Shown here: positions 34,308-42,913 of the stretch, piece by piece
Numbering within the stretch: position 1 is the stretch's first letter
How the letters are laid out: every line of letters begins with the position of its first letter
Source of the DNA: Kaistia sp. 32K
GTDB lineage: Bacteria > Pseudomonadota > Alphaproteobacteria > Rhizobiales > Kaistiaceae
Direction: 5' to 3'
DNA: 64,000 nucleotides
NCBI RefSeq assembly: GCF_016629525.1
Contig: NZ_AP024269.1
Coordinates: forward strand, 620,001-684,000
Notes under the pieces: model-generated
The model's database searches: none
Told to the model about the DNA's origin: nothing
What the model saw: only the letters and a program-made list of their open reading frames with translations
Program-made: the position numbers and the translations under genes

Positions 34308-34973
34308 ATGGAAGTCGAACTGGCCGGCCAGACCGCGCGCATCGCGGGCGCTGAATCCGCCATCCTGGAGGCGGTCGTCGCCGCGCTCCGCGCCAATGGC
34401 GCGATCGTCACGCGGGATTTGGCACCAGCCTCCGGCTCGCCCCGGCAGGGAGAAGACGAGGCGGGCGGCGGCGAAGTTTTGGGCGAGAGCATCGCGGCGC
34501 CGGATATCCTGATCCTCGCCCATCCGCTGGCGCCCGACGCCGCCCACCGGCCCGAGGCGCTCGTCGCCGAGGCGGAGCGCATCGCGAGCGCCATGGTTTC
34601 GCGCGGCTCGGGCCGCATTGTCCATCTCGTCTCAGCCGCCGGCCTCGTCCCGATGCGCCGCCATCCGGCCTGGTCGGCGGCGGCGGCCTCGGTGATCGCA
34701 GCCGTCCGGGCGCTGGCCATGACGGCCGCTCCCGCTGTCCGCGTCAATGCCGTCGCCGTCGGCCGTATCGAGGCGGAAGACGAGGGCGGGGCGGATCCGG
34801 CAGCCAGCGGCGACGCGGCGATGCTCAGCCACGTGCCGCTCGGCCGCGCCGGCGCGCCGGCCGACATCGCCCACGCCGTGCTCTTCCTGGTCGACCCGCT
34901 GAACAGCTACACCACCGGCCAGACCCTCGCCGTCGACGGCGGCTGGACGACCGGCTACGGCCGCAATTTCTGA
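34308..34973 (+). CDS. Degenerate SDR-like protein (probably non-catalytic)
   Basis: 221 residues. The SDR fold is recognisable from 'GRIVHLVSAAG' (102-112, with S109), 'AVRVNAVAVGRIEAE', 'VPLGRAGAPADIAHAVLFL' and the C-terminal 'YTTGQTLAVDGGWTTGY', but the nucleotide-binding T-G-x-x-x-G-x-G is absent (the N-terminus reads 'GQTARIAGAESAIL') and the Y-x-x-x-K site is W122-x-x-x-A126. The frame is intact, with a strong GGGGGGAG ribosome site, so it is not simply decaying. Its C-terminus resembles that of the SDR at 29897, suggesting a duplicated partner subunit. Alternative: an early-stage pseudogene. Confidence 0.75.
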   Translation: MEVELAGQTARIAGAESAILEAVVAALRANGAIVTRDLAPASGSPRQGEDEAGGGEVLGESIAAPDILILAHPLAPDAAHRPEALVAEAERIASAMVSRGSGRIVHLVSAAGLVPMRRHPAWSAAAASVIAAVRALAMTAAPAVRVNAVAVGRIEAEDEGGADPAASGDAAMLSHVPLGRAGAPADIAHAVLFLVDPLNSYTTGQTLAVDGGWTTGYGRNF

Positions 34974-35050
34974 TTTCGTCTCGTCCGGACATCATCTTGG
35001 TCAGGCGAGACGTATCTGGACGTCCAAGCCTTCACGTCTCTCCGAGGGAG

Positions 35051-35198
35051 ACCTTTGCAGAACACCACCCTCATCATGCTGAGGAGCCCCGAAGGGCGTC
35101 TCGAAGCACGCAGAGCGGTTCTGCAATCGATGCACTGCCCCTAAACCGTGCGTCCTTCGAGGCCCGAGCTACGCTCGGGCGCCTCAGGATGAGGGGGC
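35051..35198. repeat. CTGAGGAGC-type intergenic repeat, long form
   Basis: Paired arms CATCATGCTGAGGAGCCCCGAAGGGCG... and ...CGTCCTTCGAGGCCCG...CCTCAGGATGAG enclose about 40 variable bases. A second long copy with the same arms lies at 41570-41718; short one-arm copies lie at 35541, 45530 and 45931. Confidence 0.75.
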
Positions 35199-35367
35199 CG
35201 GCGCACTGCATGACTGTCGCCTAGGGTTGCGCGAAGGTTTCCTGATGGAGGGGTCGACGGCCGGAGGCCCGCGGGTGAGGGTTTACGGCCTCGCCGGAGG
35301 GTTCCCTATACCCTCTCCCAGAGGGAGCGAGGCTTCCGGCATGAGCGACGCGTCATCCCACCCTTGC

Positions 35368-35480
35368 CATCATCCCGGGCTTGACCCGGGATCCATGCAG
35401 CCGGGTTGTCGCCGCGCGGAACCCCCGGAGCCTCGCGACGCCTGGATCCTTGCTTGTGCAAGGATGGAGGCGAATGACGG
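35368..35480. repeat. Compound REP palindrome
   Basis: CATCCCGGG-CTTGA-CCCGGGATCCATGCAG followed by CTGGATCCTTGC-TTGT-GCAAGGATGGAGG. Same architecture as the units at 8603, 45271 and 48213. Confidence 0.75.
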
Positions 35481-35714
35481 AGCCATGCGAGCGACTGGCC
35501 ACGGATGGCGCCTCGACCGGCATGCCCGTCTCAACCCCCCCATCATCCTGAGGAGGGGCCGGAGGCCCGTCTCGAAGGACGCACGGCGCGCCTGCATCCA
35601 ATACGCGCCACAAAAGGCTCTCCGGAAAGCGGGGACGACCTCCACGCGCCCCTTTCGCGCGCGGCCCCGGCGGCTAACATCGAAGCCACGAACAGAATCC
35701 AAGGAAACGCCCGC

Positions 35715-36596
35715 ATGATCGAACTCGCCGCCGGTGATCTCACCCTCGTCCTCGCACCCGAAATCGGCGGCTCGATCGCCGCCTTCCGCAAGAACGGCGT
35801 CGACATCCTGCGGGCGCTGACGCCGGAGCGCGCGGCGAAGGGCGACGTGCTCGGCGTCGCCTCCTTCCCGATGCTGCCCTATGCCAACCGCATCGATGGC
35901 AACGAATTCACCTTCGACGGCGTCACCTATCGTTTCGCTGCCAACAACGGCGCCGAGCGCTTTAATGTGCACGGCAGCGGCTGGCAGTCCGCGTGGCAGG
36001 CGGAGCAGCTCTCGGACACGGCCGTCCTGATGACGCTGGAGCGCCGCGTCGCCGGCGAGCCATTCCAGTACCGCGCCACGCAGCGCTTCGAGCTCGCGCC
36101 GGAGGGACTGACGCTGACGACGACGCTGGAAAACCTCGGCCCCGTCCGCATGCCCTTCGGCTTCGGCCATCACCCCTGGTTCGAGCGCGACGCCGATGTC
36201 GAGCTCACCTTCAACGCCCGAAACTTCTGGCTCGAAGCCCCGGACGGCGTCGCCGGCTCGCGCATCACCGTGCCGCCAGAACTCGATTTCTCACGCGGCG
36301 CGAAGCTGCCAAGCCACTGGCGCAACAATGATTATTCCGGCTGGGACGGCGTCGCCGAACTCCGCTTCCCCTCGCGCGGCGTGACACTCGTGATCGAGGC
36401 CGAACCCATCTTCGAAAACCTGATGCTCTACGCCGACCCGAACCAAACCTTCTTCTGCCTGGAACCCCAAACCAACGTCCCTTGCGCCGTCAACAAGCTG
36501 GAAGCCGGCGAGCACGGCCTCGGCCTGGTCGTGCTCAACCCGGGCGAAGCAATGGCGGGGGTGGTGCGGTTTGGGGTGATACCTTTGTCTGGCTGA
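35715..36596 (+). CDS. Aldose 1-epimerase family protein
   Basis: A 293-residue galactose-mutarotase-fold enzyme interconverting sugar anomers in the cytosol. Family features are 'PEIGGSIAAFRKNGVDIL', 'FPMLPYANRIDGNEF' (the conserved N-R pair), 'HGSGWQSAW' (catalytic His), 'FGFGHHPWF' (second His) and the C-terminal 'FFCLEPQTNVPCAVNK' with the catalytic Glu. AAGGAAACGC precedes the ATG. It is convergent with the Thoeris genes, 20 bases apart, so it marks the left border of the AT-rich island. Confidence 0.9.
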   Translation: MIELAAGDLTLVLAPEIGGSIAAFRKNGVDILRALTPERAAKGDVLGVASFPMLPYANRIDGNEFTFDGVTYRFAANNGAERFNVHGSGWQSAWQAEQLSDTAVLMTLERRVAGEPFQYRATQRFELAPEGLTLTTTLENLGPVRMPFGFGHHPWFERDADVELTFNARNFWLEAPDGVAGSRITVPPELDFSRGAKLPSHWRNNDYSGWDGVAELRFPSRGVTLVIEAEPIFENLMLYADPNQTFFCLEPQTNVPCAVNKLEAGEHGLGLVVLNPGEAMAGVVRFGVIPLSG

Positions 36597-36616
36597 GATA
36601 CTACCAGAATATTGGG

Positions 36617-37090
36617 TCACCTTCCGGCATCGCGCGCAGCGTTTTCGATCCAACTCCCGATATTGTTGTAGCCGTCGTCGCGAACCCAATCATACGTGCG
36701 GTAACGAGTATATGGAATACCCTTGGTAGCTAAGTGAGCAAGAGGGTTTTGTCCTGGAAGATCTGTGCCAGTGAGTGGGTCGCGTACGTTGTGAATATCG
36801 ATCGCTAGTATTCCCATACGACGCTGGTAGCTCTGCTCGATCTCATATCTCACCCAACTTCTTTCAAAGGTCTCGCGGCCGAACAGTACTGCCGTCACGG
36901 AGCATCCATATAACTGGTCATCTATCCACCTCTGGATGCCGCCAGCTCGTCGCTTAGCTTCTTCAAAGTCGGCGTTGTCATAAAACGGTGGAGCCGCTCC
37001 GCGTTCGCGAATTACCCACGACTGCCTAACCTGCTGGATTCTGCGGACATCTCGAGCATAGTGAAAACTAAAAAATACCTTACGAACCAC
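36617..37090 (-). CDS. thsB: ThsB-like TIR-domain protein (Thoeris)
   Basis: 157 residues, the size of a single-domain TIR-like (DUF1863/MTH538-type) protein. It has the N-terminal beta strand 'KVFFSFHYARD' (4-14), the BB-loop region 'PPFYDNADFEEAKR', 'VTAVLFGRETFERSWVRYEIEQSY' (65-88) and 'GILAIDIHNV'. E83, four residues after W79, matches the spacing of the catalytic W...E of NADase TIR domains. In Thoeris, ThsB detects phage and makes a cyclic ADP-ribose isomer that activates ThsA. A GTG start at 37090 overlaps the ThsA stop by 11 bases, so the two are coupled. Base composition is visibly AT-richer than the flanking metabolic genes. Confidence 0.88.
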   Translation of the reverse strand: MVRKVFFSFHYARDVRRIQQVRQSWVIRERGAAPPFYDNADFEEAKRRAGGIQRWIDDQLYGCSVTAVLFGRETFERSWVRYEIEQSYQRRMGILAIDIHNVRDPLTGTDLPGQNPLAHLATKGIPYTRYRTYDWVRDDGYNNIGSWIENAARDAGR

Positions 37091-38528
37091 CTTGATGTCC
37101 TCTTTGAAGTATCTTGACTAGATCGAGTGTGATGTCGATTATTCGACCCAAACTCGTGCTCTCGTCTGCTAATTCACCGAGTATTCTGGGCCCGTCTTCG
37201 CCCCATTCGGGAATGAATTTGTCTGGATCGGCGATAGCAATATTTGCAAGCGCATTGGCGGCGGCACCCGTAGCTCCCACTGGAATGACGACGAGACCTT
37301 GCTGGCGGGCGATCTCGAATTCGCGTACAACGCCATCGGCAGAGATAACATCATCGCCGCTGTACTTATTGCCGAATAAGAACAATGCTATGCCTGCGTG
37401 GGAAATTATCTCCTTCCGATAGGTCTCCCACAGTTCGTCCCTTTCCTCATGTCTTCCTGATTGGGGAAAGGGGCGGAGGATAAGTGAGTCCTCAATGCTT
37501 CCATTGAGCCGCATTACCTCGCGTAGTCCTCCGGTAAATATTGCATCACCAATTCCGGCACCTAGGCCGGTTGCAACTCTGCTCCCACTAGCCACCAAGC
37601 TCCGACCCAATTCTTGAGCAAACTCGGATACCGCTTGCTGTCCCCATGGTTCAAAATTGGCCGCGCTTGTCGATATGAATACGGTTCGACGTCTATATCT
37701 ACTTACAAGTTCTTCCAGAAAGTCGGTTATTTCGTTGTAATCATCAATCAAAAGAACGCGTACGTTGAAGCGCTTTAGGTCCTCAATTACAAGGGCCTGA
37801 CGCGTTCTGTCGTGTTCGAATGCTTTGTCGGATTCATCCGCCCTCTTAGTTCTTGTACGAAAAACTGCAAAGTGCCTTCTTTGATTGGTCGTAAAAGTCA
37901 GGCGAACTCTTGCGAGTACCTGTTCAAGATTGGGGTCTGTGAAGCTAAATCCCAAAAAAAGGAAGGTCTTTGATACAAGGTCGCCTGCCAGGGCCGTTAT
38001 GAATGCTCCGCGATCTGTCGAATATCTCTCAAAATCATCGCGAGTGGCAACCGCTTCGTCTGGACGGTCAACATCCCCATGCATTTTATAAACAATCGCA
38101 TCACGGCGCGGGCGCGTCGTTGCTAGCTGCTGTATGGCACTCTTTATATCGACGATTTTCCCGGCATCTTTGAGCGCGTTCTCGATGAGTTTATCATAAT
38201 TCGTTGTCCACCAAGTACGAATTGGTAGCTTCGCTAGAAGTATGTGGTTCTGAGTGGGAGGATTATCGGCCGATAGGGCTTCAATAACTGCCTTGTGGAG
38301 TCTATGCCTATTTCGACCATTTGCGTTGACATGGAACTGCGCGACCGCAACAAGGTCGCTCTCTAGGTCGATGTCGAGATCGAGCTCTTGTGAGAGGGGG
38401 CGAATAAGTTCGCGCCAATCTACGAAACCTGCAGGTGCGGAGAGTCCTGCGCCGGCAAAAATGGCTGCGTTCCCTTCTACAACTTCTGCCAGGTACTCAC
38501 TAATGAATGAAGTGATGGCTGTCTTCAT
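37080..38528 (-). CDS. thsA: ThsA: SIR2-SLOG NADase effector (Thoeris)
   Basis: 482 residues, the usual length. SIR2 domain at about 1-275: 'IFAGAGLSAPAGF' (23-35), N110 in 'TTNYDKL' and H150 in 'YKMHGDVD', two residues from the catalytic N112 and H152 of the Bacillus cereus protein. SLOG sensor domain at about 280-470: 'VFISTSAANF', 'VATGLGAGIGDAIF', and R371, K388 and E403, positions I recall as lining the cyclic-ADPR pocket. On activation it destroys NAD and stops the infected cell. The ATG at 38528 is preferred to a TTG at 38549, though neither has a clear ribosome site. First gene of the pair. Confidence 0.92.
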   Translation of the reverse strand: MKTAITSFISEYLAEVVEGNAAIFAGAGLSAPAGFVDWRELIRPLSQELDLDIDLESDLVAVAQFHVNANGRNRHRLHKAVIEALSADNPPTQNHILLAKLPIRTWWTTNYDKLIENALKDAGKIVDIKSAIQQLATTRPRRDAIVYKMHGDVDRPDEAVATRDDFERYSTDRGAFITALAGDLVSKTFLFLGFSFTDPNLEQVLARVRLTFTTNQRRHFAVFRTRTKRADESDKAFEHDRTRQALVIEDLKRFNVRVLLIDDYNEITDFLEELVSRYRRRTVFISTSAANFEPWGQQAVSEFAQELGRSLVASGSRVATGLGAGIGDAIFTGGLREVMRLNGSIEDSLILRPFPQSGRHEERDELWETYRKEIISHAGIALFLFGNKYSGDDVISADGVVREFEIARQQGLVVIPVGATGAAANALANIAIADPDKFIPEWGEDGPRILGELADESTSLGRIIDITLDLVKILQRGHQGGS

Positions 38529-38911
38529 TTTCGATACACGAGCTAGCAATGGGGAAACGGAACGTCGATATCGTTTGCAGTAAGAGTCGATCGATTTATC
38601 CTTAATTTTACTAACTTATGAAACAATAAAGTCAATCGGGGCGTGCAAAGATTTGTAAGAGCTATCCAGGCGTGTGAGCTCAACGCGTTTGTATGGTTGC
38701 GTTGGAGTACGCGTCGGACACCGCGATGCAATGTCTGGCGACCGCCCAGTCCGCACAGTGACAGAACCGAACGAACGACATCCCGAGAGCCCCTTCGCGA
38801 GGCTGCTCGTGATCCTCGGGGTCGGTCCGGTGTTGGGCGCAGTATTGGTGGGTCACGGGTTCGTGCGCACCTAGGGCTGCTAGTGGAATGCCGGGCGGGG
38901 CTCTCAGGTCC
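38529..38911. other. Right flank of the Thoeris island
   Basis: 383 bases without a supported gene. The first 110 are AT-rich and hold the candidate promoter; composition then shifts toward the genomic GC level. No tRNA fragment, direct repeat matching the left flank, integrase or IS end was recognised. Confidence 0.5.
38605..38635 (-). promoter_or_regulatory. Candidate promoter of the Thoeris pair
   Basis: Minus-strand TTGACT (38630-38635) and TAAAAT (38605-38610) with a 19-base gap, in an AT-rich stretch 77 bases upstream of the ThsA start. Spacing is slightly long, so this is tentative. Confidence 0.35.
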
Positions 38912-39688
38912 CTACAACAACAGCGCCGTCAGCCCGCCATCCGCCGTGAAGGCGCTCCCCGTGACAAACGACGCGTCGTCGGAGAGCAGGAAGGCGATGG
39001 CGCGGGCGAGTTCGGCCGGGTCGGCGACGCGTGGGACTTTGCGCTCGTCGAAATAGAGCCCGGCCGCCTCGACGCGCTCGCGGGCGTCGGGGGCGTCGCC
39101 GAGAGTCATTCTTGTCGCCACCGAGCCGACGATGACCGCGTTGACGCGGATGCGGTCGACCGCGTAGTCGAGCGCCATCTGCTTCGAGAGGCCGACCACG
39201 GCCGCCTTGGTGGCGGCATAGGCCGGCACGCCCGGAACGGTCGCGACCGCATGCACCGAGGCGAGGTTGACGACCGAGCCGCCGCCCGCCGCGCGGATCA
39301 GCGGCAGCGCCGCGCGGCAGACGCGAAAGATCGCGGTCAAATTGACGGAGACGCAGAGGCCCCATTCCGCATCCGTGACGTCCTCCAGGCGCTTGCCCGT
39401 CGGATAGATGCCGGCGCAATTGACCACGGCGTCGAGCCGCCCGGATGTCTCATGCGCACGCGCGATCGCCGCGCGGATCGCCGCGTCGTCGGTCAGGTCC
39501 ACCTCGGCGAAATGGAGCGGCAGGCCGCGTTTGGCGTAGTCGGCGGCGAGCGCATGGCCTTCCGCCGCGTCGAGGCCGAGGCCGTGCACGCTTGCTCCCT
39601 CGGCGACGAGATGCTCGGCCGTGGCGCGGCCGATGCCGGTCGCGGCGCCGGTGACCAGGATTGATTTGCCGGCGAAGCGTTTCGTCAT
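38912..39688 (-). CDS. SDR-family oxidoreductase
   Basis: A 258-residue classical SDR with TGAATGIG (13-20), D63 in 'VDLTDD', 'NCAG', the Ser in 'NLASVHA', and intact Y-x-x-x-K ('PAYAATKAAVVGL'). C-terminal 'VTGSAFTADGGLTALLL'. Its ATG overlaps the stop of the upstream ABC ATPase gene (39685-39688), so it belongs to the importer operon and probably oxidises the imported sugar or polyol. Confidence 0.9.
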   Translation of the reverse strand: MTKRFAGKSILVTGAATGIGRATAEHLVAEGASVHGLGLDAAEGHALAADYAKRGLPLHFAEVDLTDDAAIRAAIARAHETSGRLDAVVNCAGIYPTGKRLEDVTDAEWGLCVSVNLTAIFRVCRAALPLIRAAGGGSVVNLASVHAVATVPGVPAYAATKAAVVGLSKQMALDYAVDRIRVNAVIVGSVATRMTLGDAPDARERVEAAGLYFDERKVPRVADPAELARAIAFLLSDDASFVTGSAFTADGGLTALLL

Positions 39689-41262
39689 GCTGTGTGTCCT
39701 GCCTTCGCCAGCGCGGCGCGCTGCATCTCGGCCTGCGCGGCGGTGATGGTGCGCAGCACCTTGTCCTCGCTGCCTTCGGATCGCGAAAATTCGCCGACGA
39801 GGCGGCCATCAGCGACGACGAGGCAGCGGTCGGCGATGCCGATCACCTCTTCCAGCTCCGAGGCGACGACGATGAGCGCCACGCCCTTGTCGGCCAAATC
39901 GACGATCAGCCGGTAGATCTCGGCGCGGGTCGCCGCGTCGACGCCCTTGGTCGGCTCGTCGAGAAGCAGGATGCGCGGCGCGCGCATCAGCACGCGGGCG
40001 AAGAGCAGCTTCTGCTGGTTGCCGCCGGAGAGATGGGCGACGGAGGATTGCGGCGAGCGCGCCTTGACGTTGAGCGCCCGCATCGCGGCCAGCACGGCGC
40101 TCTTCTCGCGGCCCTCGCGCACCATGCCGTGGCTCGAAAGCGGGCTGAGATTGCCGATGGTGATGTTGGCGCCGACGGGCAGGTTGAACAGCAGCCCGTC
40201 GCGCTTGCGGTCCTCGGTCAAAAGCGCGATGCCGGCGGCGCGGGCGTCGGCGGCGGTACGGATCGCGACCGGCGCGCCGTCGACGGCGATTTCGCCGGAA
40301 TAGGGGATGCGGCCGTAGATCGCATGAAGGATCTCGGTGCGGCCGGAGCCGAGCAGGCCGGCGAGGCCGAGGATTTCGCCCGGGCGCACGTCGAAGGAGA
40401 CGTCGCTGACGCCGCGATTGACGCCGAAGCGGCCGGCGATCGAGAGGTTCTTCACCTGGAGCAGCGGCCTCGTTTCGGCCGGCGGCGCGTCGTGATGGGG
40501 ATAGAGGCGCTGCAGCTTCTGGCCCGACATGGCGTAGATGAACTGCTCCTCGTCGAAGGCGTCGCGCTCGATCGCGGCGGCGACGCGGCCGTCACGCAGC
40601 ACCGTGGCGCGGTCGCAGATGGCGAGCACTTCGGGCAGGCGGTGGGTGATGAAGATCATCGTCTTGCCCTGCGCCTTCAGCCGGCGCAGCACGGAGAACA
40701 GCCGCTCGACCTCGACGCCGGAGAGCGACGCGGTCGGCTCGTCCAGCATCAGCACGCGGGGCTTGATGGAGAGGGCGCGCGCGATCATCACCAGGTGGCG
40801 CTGCGCCGAGGTCAGGCTCGCGACCAGCATGCGCGGGTCGATCGAAAGGCCGAGCTCGGCGAAGAGGGCGCGCGCCTCGGCTTCCATGCGGCGGCGGTTG
40901 ATGATCGGGCCGCGGCCGAGGCCGGTATGGCCGGCGAAGACGTTCTCCGCGACGGTGAGCTGTTCGAGCACCTCGATTTCCTGCGGCACGTAGCCGACAC
41001 CGCGGGCGCGGGCCTCCGAGGTCGAGGCGAAGGCGACCAGCTCGCCGTCGACGAGGATCTCGCCCGAATAGGAGCCGGCCTTGTGCACGCCGTTCAGGAT
41101 CTTGACGAGGGTCGACTTGCCGGCGCCGTTCTGGCCGAGCAGGGCGTGGATCTCGCCGGGATGCACGGCGAAATCCACGCCACGCAGTGCCTGCACGCCG
41201 GCGAAGCTCTTGGCAATGGCGCGGGTCTGGATGACGGGCGGGGCGGTCACTGGGTCGGTCAT
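39685..41262 (-). CDS. Sugar ABC transporter ATP-binding protein (two-domain)
   Basis: A 525-residue RbsA-type double ATPase. First domain: Walker A 'GQNGAGKST' (43-51), 'LTSAQRHLVMIARAL', Walker B 'VLMLDEPTASL', 'IFITHRLPEV'. Second domain: 'GLLGSGRTEILHAIYG', 'LSGGNQQKLLFARVL', 'ILLLDEPTKGVD'. The start at 41262 is chosen over a TTG ten codons earlier. It is separated from its binding-protein genes by a 637-base repeat-filled gap, so it may have its own promoter or depend on read-through. Confidence 0.9.
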   Translation of the reverse strand: MTDPVTAPPVIQTRAIAKSFAGVQALRGVDFAVHPGEIHALLGQNGAGKSTLVKILNGVHKAGSYSGEILVDGELVAFASTSEARARGVGYVPQEIEVLEQLTVAENVFAGHTGLGRGPIINRRRMEAEARALFAELGLSIDPRMLVASLTSAQRHLVMIARALSIKPRVLMLDEPTASLSGVEVERLFSVLRRLKAQGKTMIFITHRLPEVLAICDRATVLRDGRVAAAIERDAFDEEQFIYAMSGQKLQRLYPHHDAPPAETRPLLQVKNLSIAGRFGVNRGVSDVSFDVRPGEILGLAGLLGSGRTEILHAIYGRIPYSGEIAVDGAPVAIRTAADARAAGIALLTEDRKRDGLLFNLPVGANITIGNLSPLSSHGMVREGREKSAVLAAMRALNVKARSPQSSVAHLSGGNQQKLLFARVLMRAPRILLLDEPTKGVDAATRAEIYRLIVDLADKGVALIVVASELEEVIGIADRCLVVADGRLVGEFSRSEGSEDKVLRTITAAQAEMQRAALAKAGHTA

Positions 41263-41899
41263 GTCTTTGTCCCCGGAAGGTTCTTCTTTCAAACGCGCGG
41301 TCTCTTTCGCCGCTCCCTTTGGAAGGGGGCAGGCATTCGCATTCCTTGCCGCCGGCCTGCCGGTGGCGCATCCGGCCGCGCCACGCTCGCCGTCATCCCG
41401 GGCAAGCGCAGCGCGACCCGGGATCCATTCAGCCGCCGGCGGAAGGCAGCGTGGATCCCTGCTTTCGCAGGGATGACGGCGGAGGATGGGGCGGTGCTCG
41501 TCGCGCTCATCCCGCCGTCGTCGTCCGTGAAGCGCCCTGCAGCATCTCTCTCACCGCTCCCTGAGAGATCCCTTTGCAGAGCACCATCCTCATCATGCTG
41601 AGGAGGCCCGAAGGGCCGTCTCGAAGCACGCAGAGAGGTCGTGCCATCGATAGATTGCCCCGAGACCGTGCGTCCTTCGAGGCCCGAGCTGCACTCGGGC
41701 ACCTCAGGATGATGGGGACCGAGCCTCGCGCGGCGGCTAGACAGCGAGGCGCGAGGATTTCCCTCGGGAAGAGGGGAGGCGTCGACTTTCCCATCTCGGC
41801 GCCTCCGATTCGGCCCTTGCCTCGCCAAGGAAGCAAGGCCCTCACCCAGCCCTCTCCCGGAGGGAGAGGGCTGGTGCGGAGCCTCCCTCTCGCGCGGCC
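41263..41899. other. Repeat-filled gap inside the importer gene cluster
   Basis: 637 bases with no supported gene. It contains a compound REP palindrome (41388-41483), a long CTGAGGAGG-type element (41570-41718) and a CCCTCACCCAGCCC...GGGCTGG palindrome (41839-41877). All three repeat families of the window are present side by side. Confidence 0.75.
41570..41718. repeat. CTGAGGAGG-type intergenic repeat, long form
   Basis: The second long copy of the element at 35051-35198, with the same arms (CATCATGCTGAGGAGG... and ...GTCCTTCGAGGCCCGAG...CCTCAGGATGATGG) and a similar interior. Confidence 0.75.
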
Positions 41900-42865
41900 T
41901 CACTGACCGGCGCGGTCGAGCATGGCGTAGTAGGGCTCGAGGTCGCCGGCGGTGATGACGCCGGCCGGCAGCGGGTTCAGGTAGGGAACCGCCTTGCCCT
42001 CGGCGAGGTCGTTGGCGAGCTCGGCCGTCCGGGCGCTTTCCTCGTAGAGCGGCTGCGCGACGACGCCATAGGCGGCGCCGGAACGCACCAGGTCGAGGTT
42101 CTGGCGGATATAGTCCATGCCGATGATGACGAGCGGACGATCGGCCTTGCGCGCGGCGCCCGACCAGGTCTGCGCGCCGTTGCCGGTGGTCGAGAAGGCG
42201 GCGGTGACGTCCGGATTGCCCTGCAGCAGCGCCACGGCCTTGGCCTCGGCGGCGGAGGGTTCGAAACCTTCCATCTGGGTTTCGAGGATGCGGATGTCCG
42301 GGAAGCGCTCGGCCATCGTCTTGCGGAATGAATCCGCCATGACGTTCTCGGTATCGTTCGACGAGCCCTGGGTCAGCGCGATAACGCCCTTGCCGCCCAG
42401 CTTCTCACCCATGGCGATGGCGGCCGACTGGCCGGCGCTCGGAATGTCCTCGCCGACGGCGGCCTTCAGGCCGGGGACGGAGCCCTCCGGCGGCAGCACG
42501 TGCCAGGTGACGACCGGAAACCCTTCCTTGCCGAGCTTGCCGATGAACGGGAAGATCTCGGGGCCCGGGCCATAGACGGCGATGGCATCGAACTTGGTGC
42601 GGGCCATGGCGGCCTCGGCGAGCGGGATCGAGGCCGAGACGTCATAATTGGTGGCGCTCGGATTGCCGACGACCTCGCAGGTGTTGCCGAGTTCCTTGCA
42701 CTTCTCCAGGAAGCCGGCCTGCATCAGCCGGTGCACCGGATGGTCGCGCATCGGCTGCACCCAGAGCACGTTCTTGCCGGCGGCGCTCGCCGCCTGGCCG
42801 AAGCCGGCGAGGGCGCCCAGGATGGTCACGGCACCGAGTGCCGCCATTCGGATCTTGTGGTTCAA
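41900..42865 (-). CDS. Sugar ABC transporter substrate-binding protein, paralogue B
   Basis: 321 residues with a signal peptide (cleavage near 'GQAASAAG'). A TTG start at 42865 is used because GGGAGGATA lies eight bases upstream and the next ATG would shorten the signal peptide's charged head. The mature protein begins 'KNVLWVQPMRDHPVHRLMQAGFLEKCKELG' and contains two cysteines (C in 'EKCKELGNTCEV'). About two-thirds of residues match the paralogue encoded just upstream at 42914-43882, including 'VVTWHVLPPEGSVPGLKAA' and 'VIIGMDY.RQNLDL'. Probably both deliver ligand to the same permease. Confidence 0.9.
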   Translation of the reverse strand: MNHKIRMAALGAVTILGALAGFGQAASAAGKNVLWVQPMRDHPVHRLMQAGFLEKCKELGNTCEVVGNPSATNYDVSASIPLAEAAMARTKFDAIAVYGPGPEIFPFIGKLGKEGFPVVTWHVLPPEGSVPGLKAAVGEDIPSAGQSAAIAMGEKLGGKGVIALTQGSSNDTENVMADSFRKTMAERFPDIRILETQMEGFEPSAAEAKAVALLQGNPDVTAAFSTTGNGAQTWSGAARKADRPLVIIGMDYIRQNLDLVRSGAAYGVVAQPLYEESARTAELANDLAEGKAVPYLNPLPAGVITAGDLEPYYAMLDRAGQ

Positions 42866-42913
42866 CTCGGTATCCTCCCTGTTGGTGTCCGGCCTGTGCC
42901 GGATCGTTTGAAG

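Larger units (their letters stand above)
34974..35714. other. Gene-free region with mixed intergenic repeats
   Basis: 741 bases with no supported gene. It holds three repeats: a 148-base element of the CATCATGCTGAGGAGC...GCCTCAGGATGAG type (35051-35198), a compound REP palindrome (35368-35480) and a second CATCATCCTGAGGAG copy (35541-35590). The aldose epimerase frame is open through this region but starts properly at 35715. Confidence 0.7.

Noticed and set aside
37080..38528. Housekeeping sirtuin deacetylase
   Set aside because: The protein has no zinc-binding cysteines of deacetylase sirtuins, carries a C-terminal SLOG domain, and is coupled to a TIR gene, all pointing to ThsA.
39661..41601. 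Long plus-strand open frame over the ABC ATPase gene
   Set aside because: Antisense to an ATPase with all Walker and signature motifs; no independent support.
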